A stretch of 64,000 nucleotides of DNA from Cohnella phaseoli (GCF_003386235.1 NZ_QRDZ01000038.1:27059-91058); one strand, 5' to 3'. Shown: positions 51,902 to 61,004, numbered from the stretch's first letter. The notes: generated from the letters alone by a model not told the origin. Numbers and translations are program-made.

Positions 51902-54900
51902 ATGGTTAAGGAATACCGGATCGGTGTCATCGCACCCTATCTGGACGGCGAATATTTCGGCAGACTGCTGCCTCACATTCAACACGCTGTCCGAGAAAGG
52001 TGTTCCCGTCTCTTTGCCGTGCAAGTCGCAGACGATTATTTAGGAATCGATTCGTTGGAAGAGCCGATCGCATCCGGGCTGATCGATGCATGGATCGTCA
52101 TTCTGCCCTCGGCCAGCCAGACGGTTCTCGAGACTTTGGAGAAGAGCGGGAAGCCGCTCGTCTGCATCGGCTTTCCGTCCCCCGTGCCGGGGGGACACTC
52201 GGTGCTCGTCGAGAATCAAGCGGGCATGAAAGCGGCGGTGCAGCATTTGATCTCCCACGGGCATACGCGGATCGCTTTTATCGGCAAGCTGTCTCAGTAT
52301 GATCTGTACGAGCGTTACCTGGGGTATAAGGAGGCGCTTGCAGAGCAGGGATTGCCGATAGACGAACGGCTTGTCGTGGACGTCGAGGACAATCTCATGA
52401 ACGCCGGAGAGAAAGCGATGCGGGAGCTGCTGGATCGGGGCGTCGAGTTTACGGCGATCGCCGCGGGTACGGATTTTAACGCTCTGGGAGCGATCGACTG
52501 CTTGCAGGCTCGCGGATTCCGTGTTCCGCAAGACTTCGCGGTGAGCGGCTTCGACGACATCTATCAGGCAGCGGTCAACTATCCTTCGCTTACGACCGTA
52601 CGCCAGCCTATTGAAAGCATGGCCAATGAAGCGGTGAGAATCGCGATCGAGATGCTTGAAGGGCGTCTGGAGACGGACGGGGTAACGCTTGTGTCCGCCG
52701 GACTGGTCGTCAGGTCCTCTTGCTCATGCTCGGAGAGATCGCAATTCAAGACGGCGGAGGAGTTTGATCACTATCTGATCAACCTGTCCCAGATGCGCCG
52801 TTCCTTCCATACGATTGCGAATAACAACTATCAGATGACCAAAAGCTTGATCAATGCGACGAGAGACGAGAAGATCGACATTTCCAAGCTGTTCTGGAAT
52901 AGCGTCCATTGGGGCTGTTTGGCGCTGTGGGAGACGGACGAGAGCGGAGACCGACGGTTGGTCGTACGCCAGTCGTTCAGCAAGCGAGGCGATCCGCTGC
53001 CGCCCATCGGCGCGGCCTATCCGTTCGAGCAGTTTCCCCCGTTGGAAATGCTTCCTCCGGGAACGCGACCCGGAGGAGAGGATATTGTCGTGCTCCATCC
53101 GGTCAAATCGGAAAAGAAAAGCTGGGGTTATATCGCTCTGGCCGGCCAAGTGGAACCGAACGCAAATTTCGTCTCGAACGATCTGTTCCGCCACAGCTTC
53201 ACGATCCTTGCAGTCGCATTGGAGCGGGAATTGCTGTTTAATCACGTTCGCTCGATCAACGAGAAACTGGAGATCGTCTCGCACACGACGAACGACGGCA
53301 TCTGGGACTGGGATTTGAGCGCGGGCAAGATCGATTGGAGCACGCGCGCGCATAAAATATTAAGCCCCTCCTCCGTCAAGCTGAATAGCGCTCCCCGTTC
53401 CTTCTTGAGACTGGTATATCCGGAGGATCGGCGGGCAATCTGGCAGGCGCTCAAACAGGTTCGTTCCGAGTCCGACCGCCAGCCGATTCAAGTCGAATTA
53501 CGCATCGGCGGCCAGGCGGAGGCGGATCGGCAGCTCTGGGTGCATCTGGCGGGAGATTTGGTTCGCAACGCTTCGGGCGCTGCCGTACGGATCATCGGTT
53601 CGATTACCGATATTACCGAGAAGAAGGTCAACGAAGAGAGAATTACTCAACTGGCTTATTGGGATTCCGTTACCGGGCTGCCTAATCGCATGATGTTCAA
53701 GGATCGGCTGCAGGAGGCTATCGAGGAGCGGAGTCAAGACGGCAAGAAGCTGGCCGTTATGATGATCGATCTGGATCGTTTCAAAATCGTCAACGATACG
53801 CTCGGACATCAGACCGGAGACCTTCTGCTGCAGCTCGCTTCCGCTAAACTGCAGGATTGCGTCGGTCTGCACGGGATCGTCTCGCGGTTCGCCGGGGACG
53901 AATTTATTGTGCTGCTCTCCAAGATCGAGGGGGCGGAGGAAATCAACCGCGTCGCCGAGCGGATTTTGCATATGCTGACCAAGCCGTTCGTGTTGGAGGG
54001 GCAGGAGTTTTATTTGTCCGCGAGCCTTGGGGCTTGCTTATATCCTAACGATGCGCAGGATGTAGACTCGCTCATTCGTTTCTCGGATCTGGCCATGTAC
54101 TATTCCAAAGAAAACGGCGGGAACAGGCTGAAGGTATATACGCCTGCATTAAGCTCAAAAAGGGTTGAGAGGTTTAATATGGAAACGGGACTTAGATATG
54201 CGATGGAGCGAGGGGAACTGACGCTGAATTTCCAGCCGCAGGTTTCTCTTACTACGGGCAAGGTATACGGTGCGGAGACGTTGATTCGTTGGAGCTCTTC
54301 CGACGGAAAAACGATACAACCCGGCGAATTCATCCCTCTGGCGGAGGAGACCGGGCTAATCATTCCGATCGGCCAATGGGTACTTGAGCAAGCGTGCCGC
54401 GCCTGTCGAGAGTGGATACGAGAGGGACTGCCTTCACTCGTCATATCCGTTAACATCTCGGCTCTCCAGTTCCAAATGGAGGACTTTCCGGATATCGTTA
54501 GCAAGGTGCTGAAGGATACGGGGATCGGCCCGCACAATCTATGTCTGGAGATTACAGAGCATACGGCCGTTCAGAATATGGAGCACAGCATTCGAATGCT
54601 CAGCCAGTTGGTGGAGATCGGCGTCAAAATCGCGATCGACGATTTCGGCATTGGTCAGTCGTCCCTCTACTGGCTCAAGAAGCTTCCCGTACATATCGTC
54701 AAAATAGATCCGTCGTTTATCCGTAATCTGACAGAGAGTACGGACGACGCAGCGATTGCGAAAGCGGTCATCGACATGTCGCACAGCCTCGGTCTGTCCG
54801 TCACGGCGGAGGGCGTCGAGACGGAGGGGCAGCTGCAGCGCCTTCAGCAGCTTCAATGCGACCGTATTCAAGGCTTCTTCACGGGACGCCCGATGACGTC

Positions 54901-54943
54901 CGACCAGTTTATTGCGTACTTCCTCGAAATTGCCAACGGGTAA
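51902..54943 (+). CDS. LacI-type sensor / PAS / GGDEF / EAL cyclic-di-GMP protein
   Basis: A ~1013-residue soluble protein. Residues 1-280 are a periplasmic-binding-like ligand domain of the LacI family without its HTH (EYRIGVIAPYLDGEYFG, HTRIAFIG, FDDIYQAAVNYPSLTTVRQP). A linker/GAF-like region (300-450) contains SKLFWNSVHWGCLALWE. A PAS domain covers about 455-595, with GIWDWDLSAGKIDWS. GGDEF (600-755) reads RFAGDEFIVLL, an acceptable active-site variant. EAL (770-1013) has YGAETLIRW (ETL variant), EITEH, IDDFGIGQSSL and VTAEGVET, so phosphodiesterase activity is plausible. No membrane segment, so an intracellular sugar-like ligand probably tunes c-di-GMP level. ATG at 51902 is favoured by an AGGGA about seven bases upstream; TTG 51845 is possible. 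Confidence 0.88.
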   Translation: MVKEYRIGVIAPYLDGEYFGRLLPHIQHAVRERCSRLFAVQVADDYLGIDSLEEPIASGLIDAWIVILPSASQTVLETLEKSGKPLVCIGFPSPVPGGHSVLVENQAGMKAAVQHLISHGHTRIAFIGKLSQYDLYERYLGYKEALAEQGLPIDERLVVDVEDNLMNAGEKAMRELLDRGVEFTAIAAGTDFNALGAIDCLQARGFRVPQDFAVSGFDDIYQAAVNYPSLTTVRQPIESMANEAVRIAIEMLEGRLETDGVTLVSAGLVVRSSCSCSERSQFKTAEEFDHYLINLSQMRRSFHTIANNNYQMTKSLINATRDEKIDISKLFWNSVHWGCLALWETDESGDRRLVVRQSFSKRGDPLPPIGAAYPFEQFPPLEMLPPGTRPGGEDIVVLHPVKSEKKSWGYIALAGQVEPNANFVSNDLFRHSFTILAVALERELLFNHVRSINEKLEIVSHTTNDGIWDWDLSAGKIDWSTRAHKILSPSSVKLNSAPRSFLRLVYPEDRRAIWQALKQVRSESDRQPIQVELRIGGQAEADRQLWVHLAGDLVRNASGAAVRIIGSITDITEKKVNEERITQLAYWDSVTGLPNRMMFKDRLQEAIEERSQDGKKLAVMMIDLDRFKIVNDTLGHQTGDLLLQLASAKLQDCVGLHGIVSRFAGDEFIVLLSKIEGAEEINRVAERILHMLTKPFVLEGQEFYLSASLGACLYPNDAQDVDSLIRFSDLAMYYSKENGGNRLKVYTPALSSKRVERFNMETGLRYAMERGELTLNFQPQVSLTTGKVYGAETLIRWSSSDGKTIQPGEFIPLAEETGLIIPIGQWVLEQACRACREWIREGLPSLVISVNISALQFQMEDFPDIVSKVLKDTGIGPHNLCLEITEHTAVQNMEHSIRMLSQLVEIGVKIAIDDFGIGQSSLYWLKKLPVHIVKIDPSFIRNLTESTDDAAIAKAVIDMSHSLGLSVTAEGVETEGQLQRLQQLQCDRIQGFFTGRPMTSDQFIAYFLEIANG

Positions 54944-54968
54944 AGTGCCGGAACGGCTGCAGCGCCTT

Positions 54969-55940
54969 CTACTCTGCGTAGAGCGCGGCTGCAGCCGCGC
55001 ATTCCGCGCGCACGGCTGCGCGAAGCTCCTCGGGAGCCAGCGCCTCCGCGTCCCGGCCGTATTTCATCACGATGTCCCGCGCCGATTCCAGCGTGTTGAA
55101 CTCAACGACCGCTTCTATTGCCTCGCTCTCTTGAACTTCCTCGCAAGAGACCGTCTTTACGTACCTTTCCCCCGCGAAGGCCTCCCATCTTGCCAAAGCG
55201 ACGCGAACCTTCGCGGGATAGCGGGGCAGATTGGATTTGAACCTTTCCATTGATCGTTCCCAATGCGTTGCCAAATCGAAGTCCTCCGGTCGGACGAAGG
55301 TCTCTTCCAGCATGTCTGCGTCATGCAGGCGGGATAGCCGGAAGGTGCGAAAGGGGTCCTCTTCCGCCGAATCTTCCATCGCGACCATGTACCAAACGCT
55401 CGTCTTGGCGACCAGGCCCAGCGGCAGTACGGTCCGCTCCGTTGACTCGTCCGCTTCCCTCCCGCGATAACAAATGCGAAGCTTGCGTTGCTCCCAGACC
55501 GCTTCCTGAACGGTCTGCAGATGCGCGGAGCGAGAAGGGGCCGAGCGCCAGCCTGCCCCGTCGATATGGATGCGTTCCCTCACGTATTCCGCGTCGCGAC
55601 GCACCGGCTCCGGGAGAGCGGACAGCAGCTTGCGCAGCGCGGTGCCCGACGGCTCGTTCAGCCCCAGATCGGCAACGACGCTGGAGGAATGGAGCAGCAG
55701 CAATGAACGAATCTCGCCGATCGTCATCCCCGTAATCCGGTTGCGGTAGCCTTCGGACAGCTGCCAGCCGCCCGAAGCTCCTCTCTCCGCATAGACGGGG
55801 ATGCCTGCTGCCGCCAAAGCCTCCATATCGCGATGCACGGTCCGTTCGGAAATTTCTAGCTCGTCCGCAAGCTGTTTGGACGTCATTCTCCCGCGGGCTT
55901 GCAGAAGAGAAAGCAGGGACAGCAATCGATCGGCTCTCAT
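54969..55940 (-). CDS. WYL-domain (YafY-type) transcriptional regulator
   Basis: A 323-residue regulator. The N-terminal HTH_11 winged helix spans residues 1-60 (MTSKQLADELEISERTVHRD, AERGASGGWQL). The WYL domain (about 140-220) includes LRICYRGREADE, LGLVAKTSVWYMVAM and FRLSRLHDADML, and a C-terminal WCX-like extension follows to residue 323. WYL domains sense nucleic-acid or nucleotide-like ligands in several families. It is divergent from the short-chain dehydrogenase gene, with a palindrome between them; this pairing recurs in Bacilli and usually means the regulator controls both. Confidence 0.9.
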   Translation of the reverse strand: MRADRLLSLLSLLQARGRMTSKQLADELEISERTVHRDMEALAAAGIPVYAERGASGGWQLSEGYRNRITGMTIGEIRSLLLLHSSSVVADLGLNEPSGTALRKLLSALPEPVRRDAEYVRERIHIDGAGWRSAPSRSAHLQTVQEAVWEQRKLRICYRGREADESTERTVLPLGLVAKTSVWYMVAMEDSAEEDPFRTFRLSRLHDADMLEETFVRPEDFDLATHWERSMERFKSNLPRYPAKVRVALARWEAFAGERYVKTVSCEEVQESEAIEAVVEFNTLESARDIVMKYGRDAEALAPEELRAAVRAECAAAAALYAE

Positions 55941-55986
55941 TCGTTATTCCTCCGTTCGCTTCGATTATTCTCAGTATATCCGATTT

Positions 55987-56007
55987 ATATGACAGCAGGT
56001 GTCATAT
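55987..56007. promoter_or_regulatory. Palindromic operator between WYL regulator and SDR gene
   Basis: ATATGACA-GCAGG-TGTCATAT is a perfect 8-bp inverted repeat in the 115-bp divergent gap. It lies 47 bp from the regulator start and 49 bp from the SDR start, well placed to control both. Confidence 0.62.
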
Positions 56008-56055
56008 ATCAAGGCTAATCTAGAGACGTAGACGAATGATGGGAGGAAGAAGAGA

Positions 56056-56925
56056 ATGAAACCATTGACAGGAAAAGTAGCGGTTGTCGCGGGAGCGACG
56101 CGGGGGGCCGGCAGGGCGATTGCGATCGCGCTTGGTCAAGCCGGAGCGACGGTGTATGCAACGGGGAGAAGCGTCAGAGGAGCGCCCTCCGACTTGGCCA
56201 GGCCGGAAACGATCGAGGAGACCGCCGAGCTTGTGAGCGAACAAGGAGGACAAGGCATTCCCGTGCGCGTGGACCATACGGAGCCGGAGCAAGTGCGGGC
56301 GCTGTTCGAGCGAATCGGAGACGAACAGGCTGGCCGACTCGATATTGTGGTCAACGACGTGTGGGGCGGCGAGAAGCTGACGGAATGGGGGACTCCTTAT
56401 TGGGAGGGTTCACTGGACAAGGCGCTGCTGATGCAGCGAAGAGCCGTTCACTCCCATATGATCACAAGCTATTACGCCGCCCCGCTGCTCGTCAAGAGAG
56501 GCGAAGGGCTGATCGTGGAGGTGACGGACGGATACGATTACCGCTACCGGGGCAATCTGCCATACAGCCTTGCCAAAGTATCGGTCATTCATCTGGCGGA
56601 GGCGCTGGCGGCGGAGCTGCGTCCGAAAGGAGTAGCGGCGCTGTCCGTCACCCCGGGGTTTCTGCGGTCTGAAGAGATGCTCGATTACTTTGGCGTCACT
56701 GAAGCGAATTGGCGCGACGGAGCCGAGAAGGAGCCTCATTTCCTCCAGTCGGAGACGCCGTTCTTCCTCGCGCGTGGACTGGCCGCATTAGCTGCCGAAC
56801 CGGATCTGCTGAGCAAGTCGGGCAAATTTTATACTTCCTGGGGGCTGTCGGACGACTATGGAATCGTAGACGTCGACGGAAGGCGTCCGCACTGGGGCAA
56901 CTATGCCGCTGAGCAAGGACTTTGA
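56056..56925 (+). CDS. Short-chain dehydrogenase/reductase
   Basis: A 289-residue classical SDR-like oxidoreductase. The cofactor loop is VVAGATRGAGRAIAIALG (TGxxxGxG-type, residues 9-26), with GRS at the end of strand 2 favouring NADP. The catalytic Tyr-Lys pair is in PYSLAKVSV; the usual catalytic Ser region reads EVTDGYDYRYRG instead of the common ISS, so the Ser is uncertain. It resembles proteins annotated as SDR oxidoreductases of unknown substrate. AGGAAGAAGAG precedes the ATG. Convergent with the multicopper oxidase, stops nine bases apart. Confidence 0.88.
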   Translation: MKPLTGKVAVVAGATRGAGRAIAIALGQAGATVYATGRSVRGAPSDLARPETIEETAELVSEQGGQGIPVRVDHTEPEQVRALFERIGDEQAGRLDIVVNDVWGGEKLTEWGTPYWEGSLDKALLMQRRAVHSHMITSYYAAPLLVKRGEGLIVEVTDGYDYRYRGNLPYSLAKVSVIHLAEALAAELRPKGVAALSVTPGFLRSEEMLDYFGVTEANWRDGAEKEPHFLQSETPFFLARGLAALAAEPDLLSKSGKFYTSWGLSDDYGIVDVDGRRPHWGNYAAEQGL

Positions 56926-56934
56926 CGATAACGG

Positions 56935-58998
56935 TCACTCGGGATGATTGCCGGTTTCATTTCCTATTTTATACGGGGTGGTGATCTCTTCGTACATGAG
57001 ATGCATCGACATGCCAACGGCCGCGTGCGTCAGGTTGTGGCAATGGTCCATCCATAGTCCGGGGTTATCAGCGACGAAGCCGACCTCGTAGATTTCGCCG
57101 GGCTGGACGTCCAGCGTATCGGAATACCAGGGGCTGCCGGTCGAAGGCTCGCCGTTGCGGGAGAGTACGAGCATGTGGTGGCCGTGCAGGTGCATCGGAT
57201 GATCGACGGCGCCCCGGTTGACGATGGTCGTTTTGACCAGATCGCCCTCCCGCACCATAAACATCGGCGTATTCGGAAATACCTCTCCGTTGATCGTATA
57301 TAAGGAACCGAATTGCCCGTTGTAGAAGGCCAGCTTGTTGTCGAGAATCATTTCGAATTCGCGGTCGAAGTCGCTGCTCGCCGTGATGGCGGTATCGGCG
57401 GGCTTGCCGTAATCGATCGGATTAAATGCGGTCGTGACCGGCAAGTCGGGAATGCCTCCCGTTCCGTCGCGGCTTAGCAGAATTCCCAGCTTATCGGAGC
57501 TGCCGACGCTAAGGAAGACGGGGGTGTCGGGCATCAGGAACGTCAAATCCATGCGTCCGCCTGTGGTCAGCTCTATCCGCACGTTTTCCAGCTCCTGCGG
57601 CTCGTTCAGATCTGTGCCGTCTATGGCAGCGACGCGAAACGGAGTTCCCGTCAACGTGTAGTCCTGCCGCAGCCAATCCTGGGTATTGATGAGCCGGATG
57701 CGCACCGGAGTTCCGGGAACGACTTGCTTGCGCTGTACGCCGTCGCGATCGCCGATGGCTAGCCCAATGCCGTCCCAGACATGGGTCATCACGGTAATCT
57801 CTTCCTCCGCCCCCTTATTTTCCGAATCTGCAGGCTCTACGATCAAGCTGCCGAACAGTCCTTTCTTCACTGCTTCCTGAGAATGCTGATGCGAATGATA
57901 CCAGAACGTTCCCGCCTGCTCGGCGATGAAGCGATAGACGTGCTTGTCGCCCGGCATGACGGCTTCTTGCGTCGCCCCTGCCACCCCGTCCTCTGCATTG
58001 GGCACGTCGAGTCCGTGCCAGTGGATCGTCGCGCCATCCTCAATGTCCTGGTTGACCAGCGTAATCTCCACCAGTTCTCCTTGCTTGATCCGAAGCTCAG
58101 GCCCGGGGACCTGACCGTTATAGGTCCAGGCTTCGAACGGTTGCCCCGGACGCAGCTCGATCGTCTTTTTCTCCGCGGTTAACAGGAATTTGCGGTCGGG
58201 CTCCCGATCCCGCGGCCCCGTCAGCATCGCCAACGATTTGTCGCGCAGAGGGTCGTGAACAAGCTCGGGTCCCCCTCCGAAATCCATCGGGCCTTCAGCC
58301 ATGCTCATGACGGCAGGAAGGCGGCTGTTCGCGCTGCCGACTATATAGATTAGCGCAGCAACGCCGATCGCGACGCAGAAGATGCCGGCGGTTCGCAGCC
58401 ATCTTCTGCCTGGAAGCGCCGGAGCGGGAGAGTTCGGCTCGCCGATTCCGACGTATTTGCGTTGCTGGGCATAGCCTAAAGCCATAACGGCCGCCGCGGC
58501 AAGCAGAATCGGAACGAGCACGGAGCCGAGCCGGAACGGCACCGGGGTTACCAATACGTAGTAAAAAATCGTTGCAGCGCCAATTGCCGATAGCTGATAC
58601 GGCAAAATAACGAGAGGATGAGCAGCTTGCTTGCGGATATCGGCGGGAAGCGGAGCGACGGACAGGCAACGGGTCGCTTTCCAGAGCTTCACCAGGCGCG
58701 GGACGGCAAGCAGCCACACAGACAGCGAAGGAATGAGCGCGAGCGGAAGATGAAGCAGCACCCGATCCTCCCAGAAGACGGAGTCCATCGTCGACGTCAT
58801 GACCAGAGTGGCGACAGACAGTCCGAGCGCAGGCAGCGTCGCATAGACGGCCCAAACGATTTGCTTGCGGGTTTTACGGTGCAGTCTTTCGGTGGATCCG
58901 CCATACAGCAATTTAGTAGCTTTGCTTCCGGCGATCCAAGAGAAAATAAGCATAAAGAATACGCAGACATATACGATGCCGGTCAGAATAGTAAACAA
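56935..58998 (-). CDS. Membrane-anchored multicopper oxidase (laccase-like)
   Basis: A 687-residue protein with an unusual N-terminal membrane module: about six hydrophobic segments in residues 1-225, followed by a ~450-residue multicopper oxidase exposed outside. All four copper-ligand motifs are present: HWHGLD (about 340), FWYHSHQHS (about 376), HPMHLHGHH (about 605) and MDHCHNLTHAAVGM (about 660), giving type 1 Cys-His-Met and the trinuclear His set. It could oxidise phenols, Cu(I) or Mn(II) using oxygen. Leftward, with a 16-bp motif about 100 bp before the start that is repeated at 60816. Confidence 0.92.
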   Translation of the reverse strand: MFTILTGIVYVCVFFMLIFSWIAGSKATKLLYGGSTERLHRKTRKQIVWAVYATLPALGLSVATLVMTSTMDSVFWEDRVLLHLPLALIPSLSVWLLAVPRLVKLWKATRCLSVAPLPADIRKQAAHPLVILPYQLSAIGAATIFYYVLVTPVPFRLGSVLVPILLAAAAVMALGYAQQRKYVGIGEPNSPAPALPGRRWLRTAGIFCVAIGVAALIYIVGSANSRLPAVMSMAEGPMDFGGGPELVHDPLRDKSLAMLTGPRDREPDRKFLLTAEKKTIELRPGQPFEAWTYNGQVPGPELRIKQGELVEITLVNQDIEDGATIHWHGLDVPNAEDGVAGATQEAVMPGDKHVYRFIAEQAGTFWYHSHQHSQEAVKKGLFGSLIVEPADSENKGAEEEITVMTHVWDGIGLAIGDRDGVQRKQVVPGTPVRIRLINTQDWLRQDYTLTGTPFRVAAIDGTDLNEPQELENVRIELTTGGRMDLTFLMPDTPVFLSVGSSDKLGILLSRDGTGGIPDLPVTTAFNPIDYGKPADTAITASSDFDREFEMILDNKLAFYNGQFGSLYTINGEVFPNTPMFMVREGDLVKTTIVNRGAVDHPMHLHGHHMLVLSRNGEPSTGSPWYSDTLDVQPGEIYEVGFVADNPGLWMDHCHNLTHAAVGMSMHLMYEEITTPYKIGNETGNHPE

Positions 58999-59099
58999 GA
59001 GAAAAGCCTCCTTGTCGGTCGGGTTCGCGCAGGAGCGTGTATTTGATTCTATCCTACCTTTCGCGAGCTAATCTTCGTAACCGTCCGAAGTTTGGATTG

Positions 59100-59115
59100 C
59101 TCCCCCGACTTAAGT
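59100..59115. promoter_or_regulatory. Shared motif upstream of multicopper oxidase, copy 1
   Basis: On the minus strand ACTTAAGTCGGGGGAG, 102 bp before the multicopper oxidase start. A near-identical ACTTAAGTTGGGGGAG lies at 60816-60831. ACTTAAGT is a palindromic core. Possible response-regulator site; regulator unknown. Confidence 0.4.
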
Positions 59116-59163
59116 TGGAGCGTCATCTCCGTCTTGCAACGGGCGCTAACGTCCGAAAAGCAA

Positions 59164-59205
59164 ATAAAAACGCACCGCCTTCTCCCGAAGCGAGATGCGG
59201 TGCGT
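59164..59205 (-). terminator. Terminator of the DUF1700-DUF4097 operon
   Basis: ACGCACCGC pairs perfectly with GCGGTGCGT; on the minus strand the hairpin is followed by TTTTTATTTG. It lies 34 bp after the DUF4097 stop. Confidence 0.85.
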
Positions 59206-59238
59206 CTGCTAGGCGAACGACAGCGGAGGAAGTGGCCG

Positions 59239-60108
59239 TTATTGCGCTGCTTCCTCGATCGTGATGTTACCGCTGTCTGTTCTCACTTTGATCGTATCGT
59301 TAGTTTCGTTTCTAGACTCGGGTGCCCGGACTCTACCGGAATCCGCCTTAAGGTCGTACGTACCTGCGAAACTCGTCGGGAGGCGAACGAACGCATTGCC
59401 CGAATCGACGGATATGTTCGTGTCGGAGGTGTCGAGTTTGTACAGCTTAACGTTGCCCGAGTCGGCCGAAATGTCGGCCTTTCCAGTCATGTTTTCGATC
59501 GTAATGTTGCCGGAATCGATAGACGCAGTCAGGTTGGCCGTGACGCGATCTCCCTTAACGTTCCCGGAGTCGACGTCGATTTCCAAGGTTTCGCTGACGA
59601 ACTCGCCGAGAGACAGATTGCCGGAATTTGAATCCAGCACCGCGCTAGAGATTCGCAGCAACGAAGCGTCCTTTATTTCGAGATTGCCGGAGCTAAGCTT
59701 GAGCTTCAGACGGTCCAGCAGCGCATCGTCCGTAACGGAGACGACGAATTGTTCCGTAGGGGGATCGAAGCTGAAATCGAATAAGTTAATGTATTTGCGG
59801 GGGAGACGGATGAGCTCCAGCTCCAGCTTGCGACCGGAGATTTCCGCGGCCTGAACTGTCTCAACCATTCGTTCGGTTCCGTGTCCCTTCAGTTCGATCG
59901 AGTTGGTGCCGTCGACGCTTTTGACGAACGTCATGCTGACGTTGTATTCGCTCTTGATGCTCAGCTCGCGAAGTTCTTCCGCCGAGAAGGTCCACTTCTT
60001 CTCGAAATCCCTCAAGTTTCTGTCCGCTTTATTCCAATCGTGGTTCACCGCGCCCGCTATTCCGATCGCGATCAGGCAGAACGCCGCTAAATACCAGAAT
60101 TTTCTCAT
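59239..60108 (-). CDS. DUF4097-type beta-strand-repeat envelope protein
   Basis: A ~289-residue protein. One N-terminal hydrophobic segment (WYLAAFCLIAIGIAGAV) acts as signal or anchor. The rest is a right-handed beta-roll of repeated SGNL/SGNV/SGNIT turns (LSSGNLEIKDASL, DSGNVKGDRV, DSGNITIENMTG, DSGNVKLYK), as in DUF4097/LiaX-like envelope-stress proteins. ATG at 60108 follows the DUF1700 stop by two bases (AAGGAAG upstream). Such pairs typically respond to cell-envelope damage; no direct evidence here. Confidence 0.85.
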   Translation of the reverse strand: MRKFWYLAAFCLIAIGIAGAVNHDWNKADRNLRDFEKKWTFSAEELRELSIKSEYNVSMTFVKSVDGTNSIELKGHGTERMVETVQAAEISGRKLELELIRLPRKYINLFDFSFDPPTEQFVVSVTDDALLDRLKLKLSSGNLEIKDASLLRISSAVLDSNSGNLSLGEFVSETLEIDVDSGNVKGDRVTANLTASIDSGNITIENMTGKADISADSGNVKLYKLDTSDTNISVDSGNAFVRLPTSFAGTYDLKADSGRVRAPESRNETNDTIKVRTDSGNITIEEAAQ

Positions 60109-60110
60109 CG

Positions 60111-60728
60111 CTAAGTTCTTCCTTTCAAGGTCTTGTAATTCCATCCCGCATAGGCTCTAATTGCACGGAACAGCCCTTTGCCGAACAAGAAGGCCACATC
60201 GGCCAGAATCATTCCGATGCCCGTTATTCCTAGCGACATCATGAGCTTGGCGTTCGTAAACTCCCCATACAGCGAAGTCTCGGCAACAAGCGCGAGCGGC
60301 GCCAGCATCGTCGTTAGAGCGGCGATGCAAACGGAGACGAATGCCGCAATCAGGGCGGCGAATACCGGGATCGCAAGCAGCAGATTCAGAAAAAGCAGCA
60401 GGATTCCTACGCCGATGAAACGCGGAACGTCGCGGTCCGGTTCGTGCTGTCTTCCCGGAGCGGGTGCGGACCAGGCTTGAGGCGGTGGCGGAACGGGATT
60501 GTTGTAGGGGGCGCCTCCATAAGGCGATCCAGCGTATGCGGGCTCATAACGCGCTTCGGGCTGCGAAGAAGGGGAGTCCAGTTCCGCGACGATTTCTTCT
60601 TCCGTCTTCCCTTGCTCTTGGCCGATTCTGAAACATTCCTCGCATCGATCGAGCAGCTCGTTCCTCTCATGCTCCGGCAACGGGGCAAGATCCCGATTCA
60701 TTTTATCCATAAACTCCATTTTATTCAT
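60111..60728 (-). CDS. DUF1700-family membrane protein
   Basis: A 205-residue protein whose N-terminal 50 residues (MDKMNRDLAPLPEHERNELL, EEIVAELDSPS) match the cytoplasmic helical domain of DUF1700, followed by a Pro/Tyr/Gly-rich linker (PPPPQAWSAPAPG) and about four membrane segments (VGILLLFLNLLLAIPVFAAL, SLGITGIGMILADVAFLFG). Partner of the DUF4097 gene two bases downstream. A PadR regulator usually heads such operons but is missing here. AAGGAAG precedes the ATG. Confidence 0.85.
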   Translation of the reverse strand: MNKMEFMDKMNRDLAPLPEHERNELLDRCEECFRIGQEQGKTEEEIVAELDSPSSQPEARYEPAYAGSPYGGAPYNNPVPPPPQAWSAPAPGRQHEPDRDVPRFIGVGILLLFLNLLLAIPVFAALIAAFVSVCIAALTTMLAPLALVAETSLYGEFTNAKLMMSLGITGIGMILADVAFLFGKGLFRAIRAYAGWNYKTLKGRT

Positions 60729-60815
60729 GGCAGAGACTTCCTTTCACTGAACTGTTCCCATCATAGCCGATCGTTTGGCCGGCTGTCATCCGACGAGAGG
60801 TGACGATCGACCTCG

Positions 60816-60831
60816 ACTTAAGTTGGGGGAG
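60816..60831. promoter_or_regulatory. Shared motif, copy 2
   Basis: ACTTAAGTTGGGGGAG, 87 bp upstream of the DUF1700 start and 78 bp upstream of the -10 box of the rightward lipoprotein gene. Pairs with the copy at 59100. Confidence 0.4.
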
Positions 60832-60908
60832 AGGGATGACCGAACAAGAGGAAGGGTAGGACTACGCTACCATTTCACCCATAATCAACCACTCTGTTCG
60901 CTAGATTG

Positions 60909-60917
60909 TGGTACAAT
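60909..60917 (+). promoter_or_regulatory. Extended -10 promoter of the orphan binding lipoprotein
   Basis: TGGTACAAT, 87 bp before the ATG at 61005, with no clear -35 box. It shares GGTACAATAT with the promoter at 38174. Confidence 0.5.
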
Positions 60918-61004
60918 ATGTAAATTGAATAGGGGAGAGGGGGCAAGGCGAAGCAGACTCCGACGGTGAATTCGGGTATACCACTATAGAAGGAAGTGTA
61001 GAAA

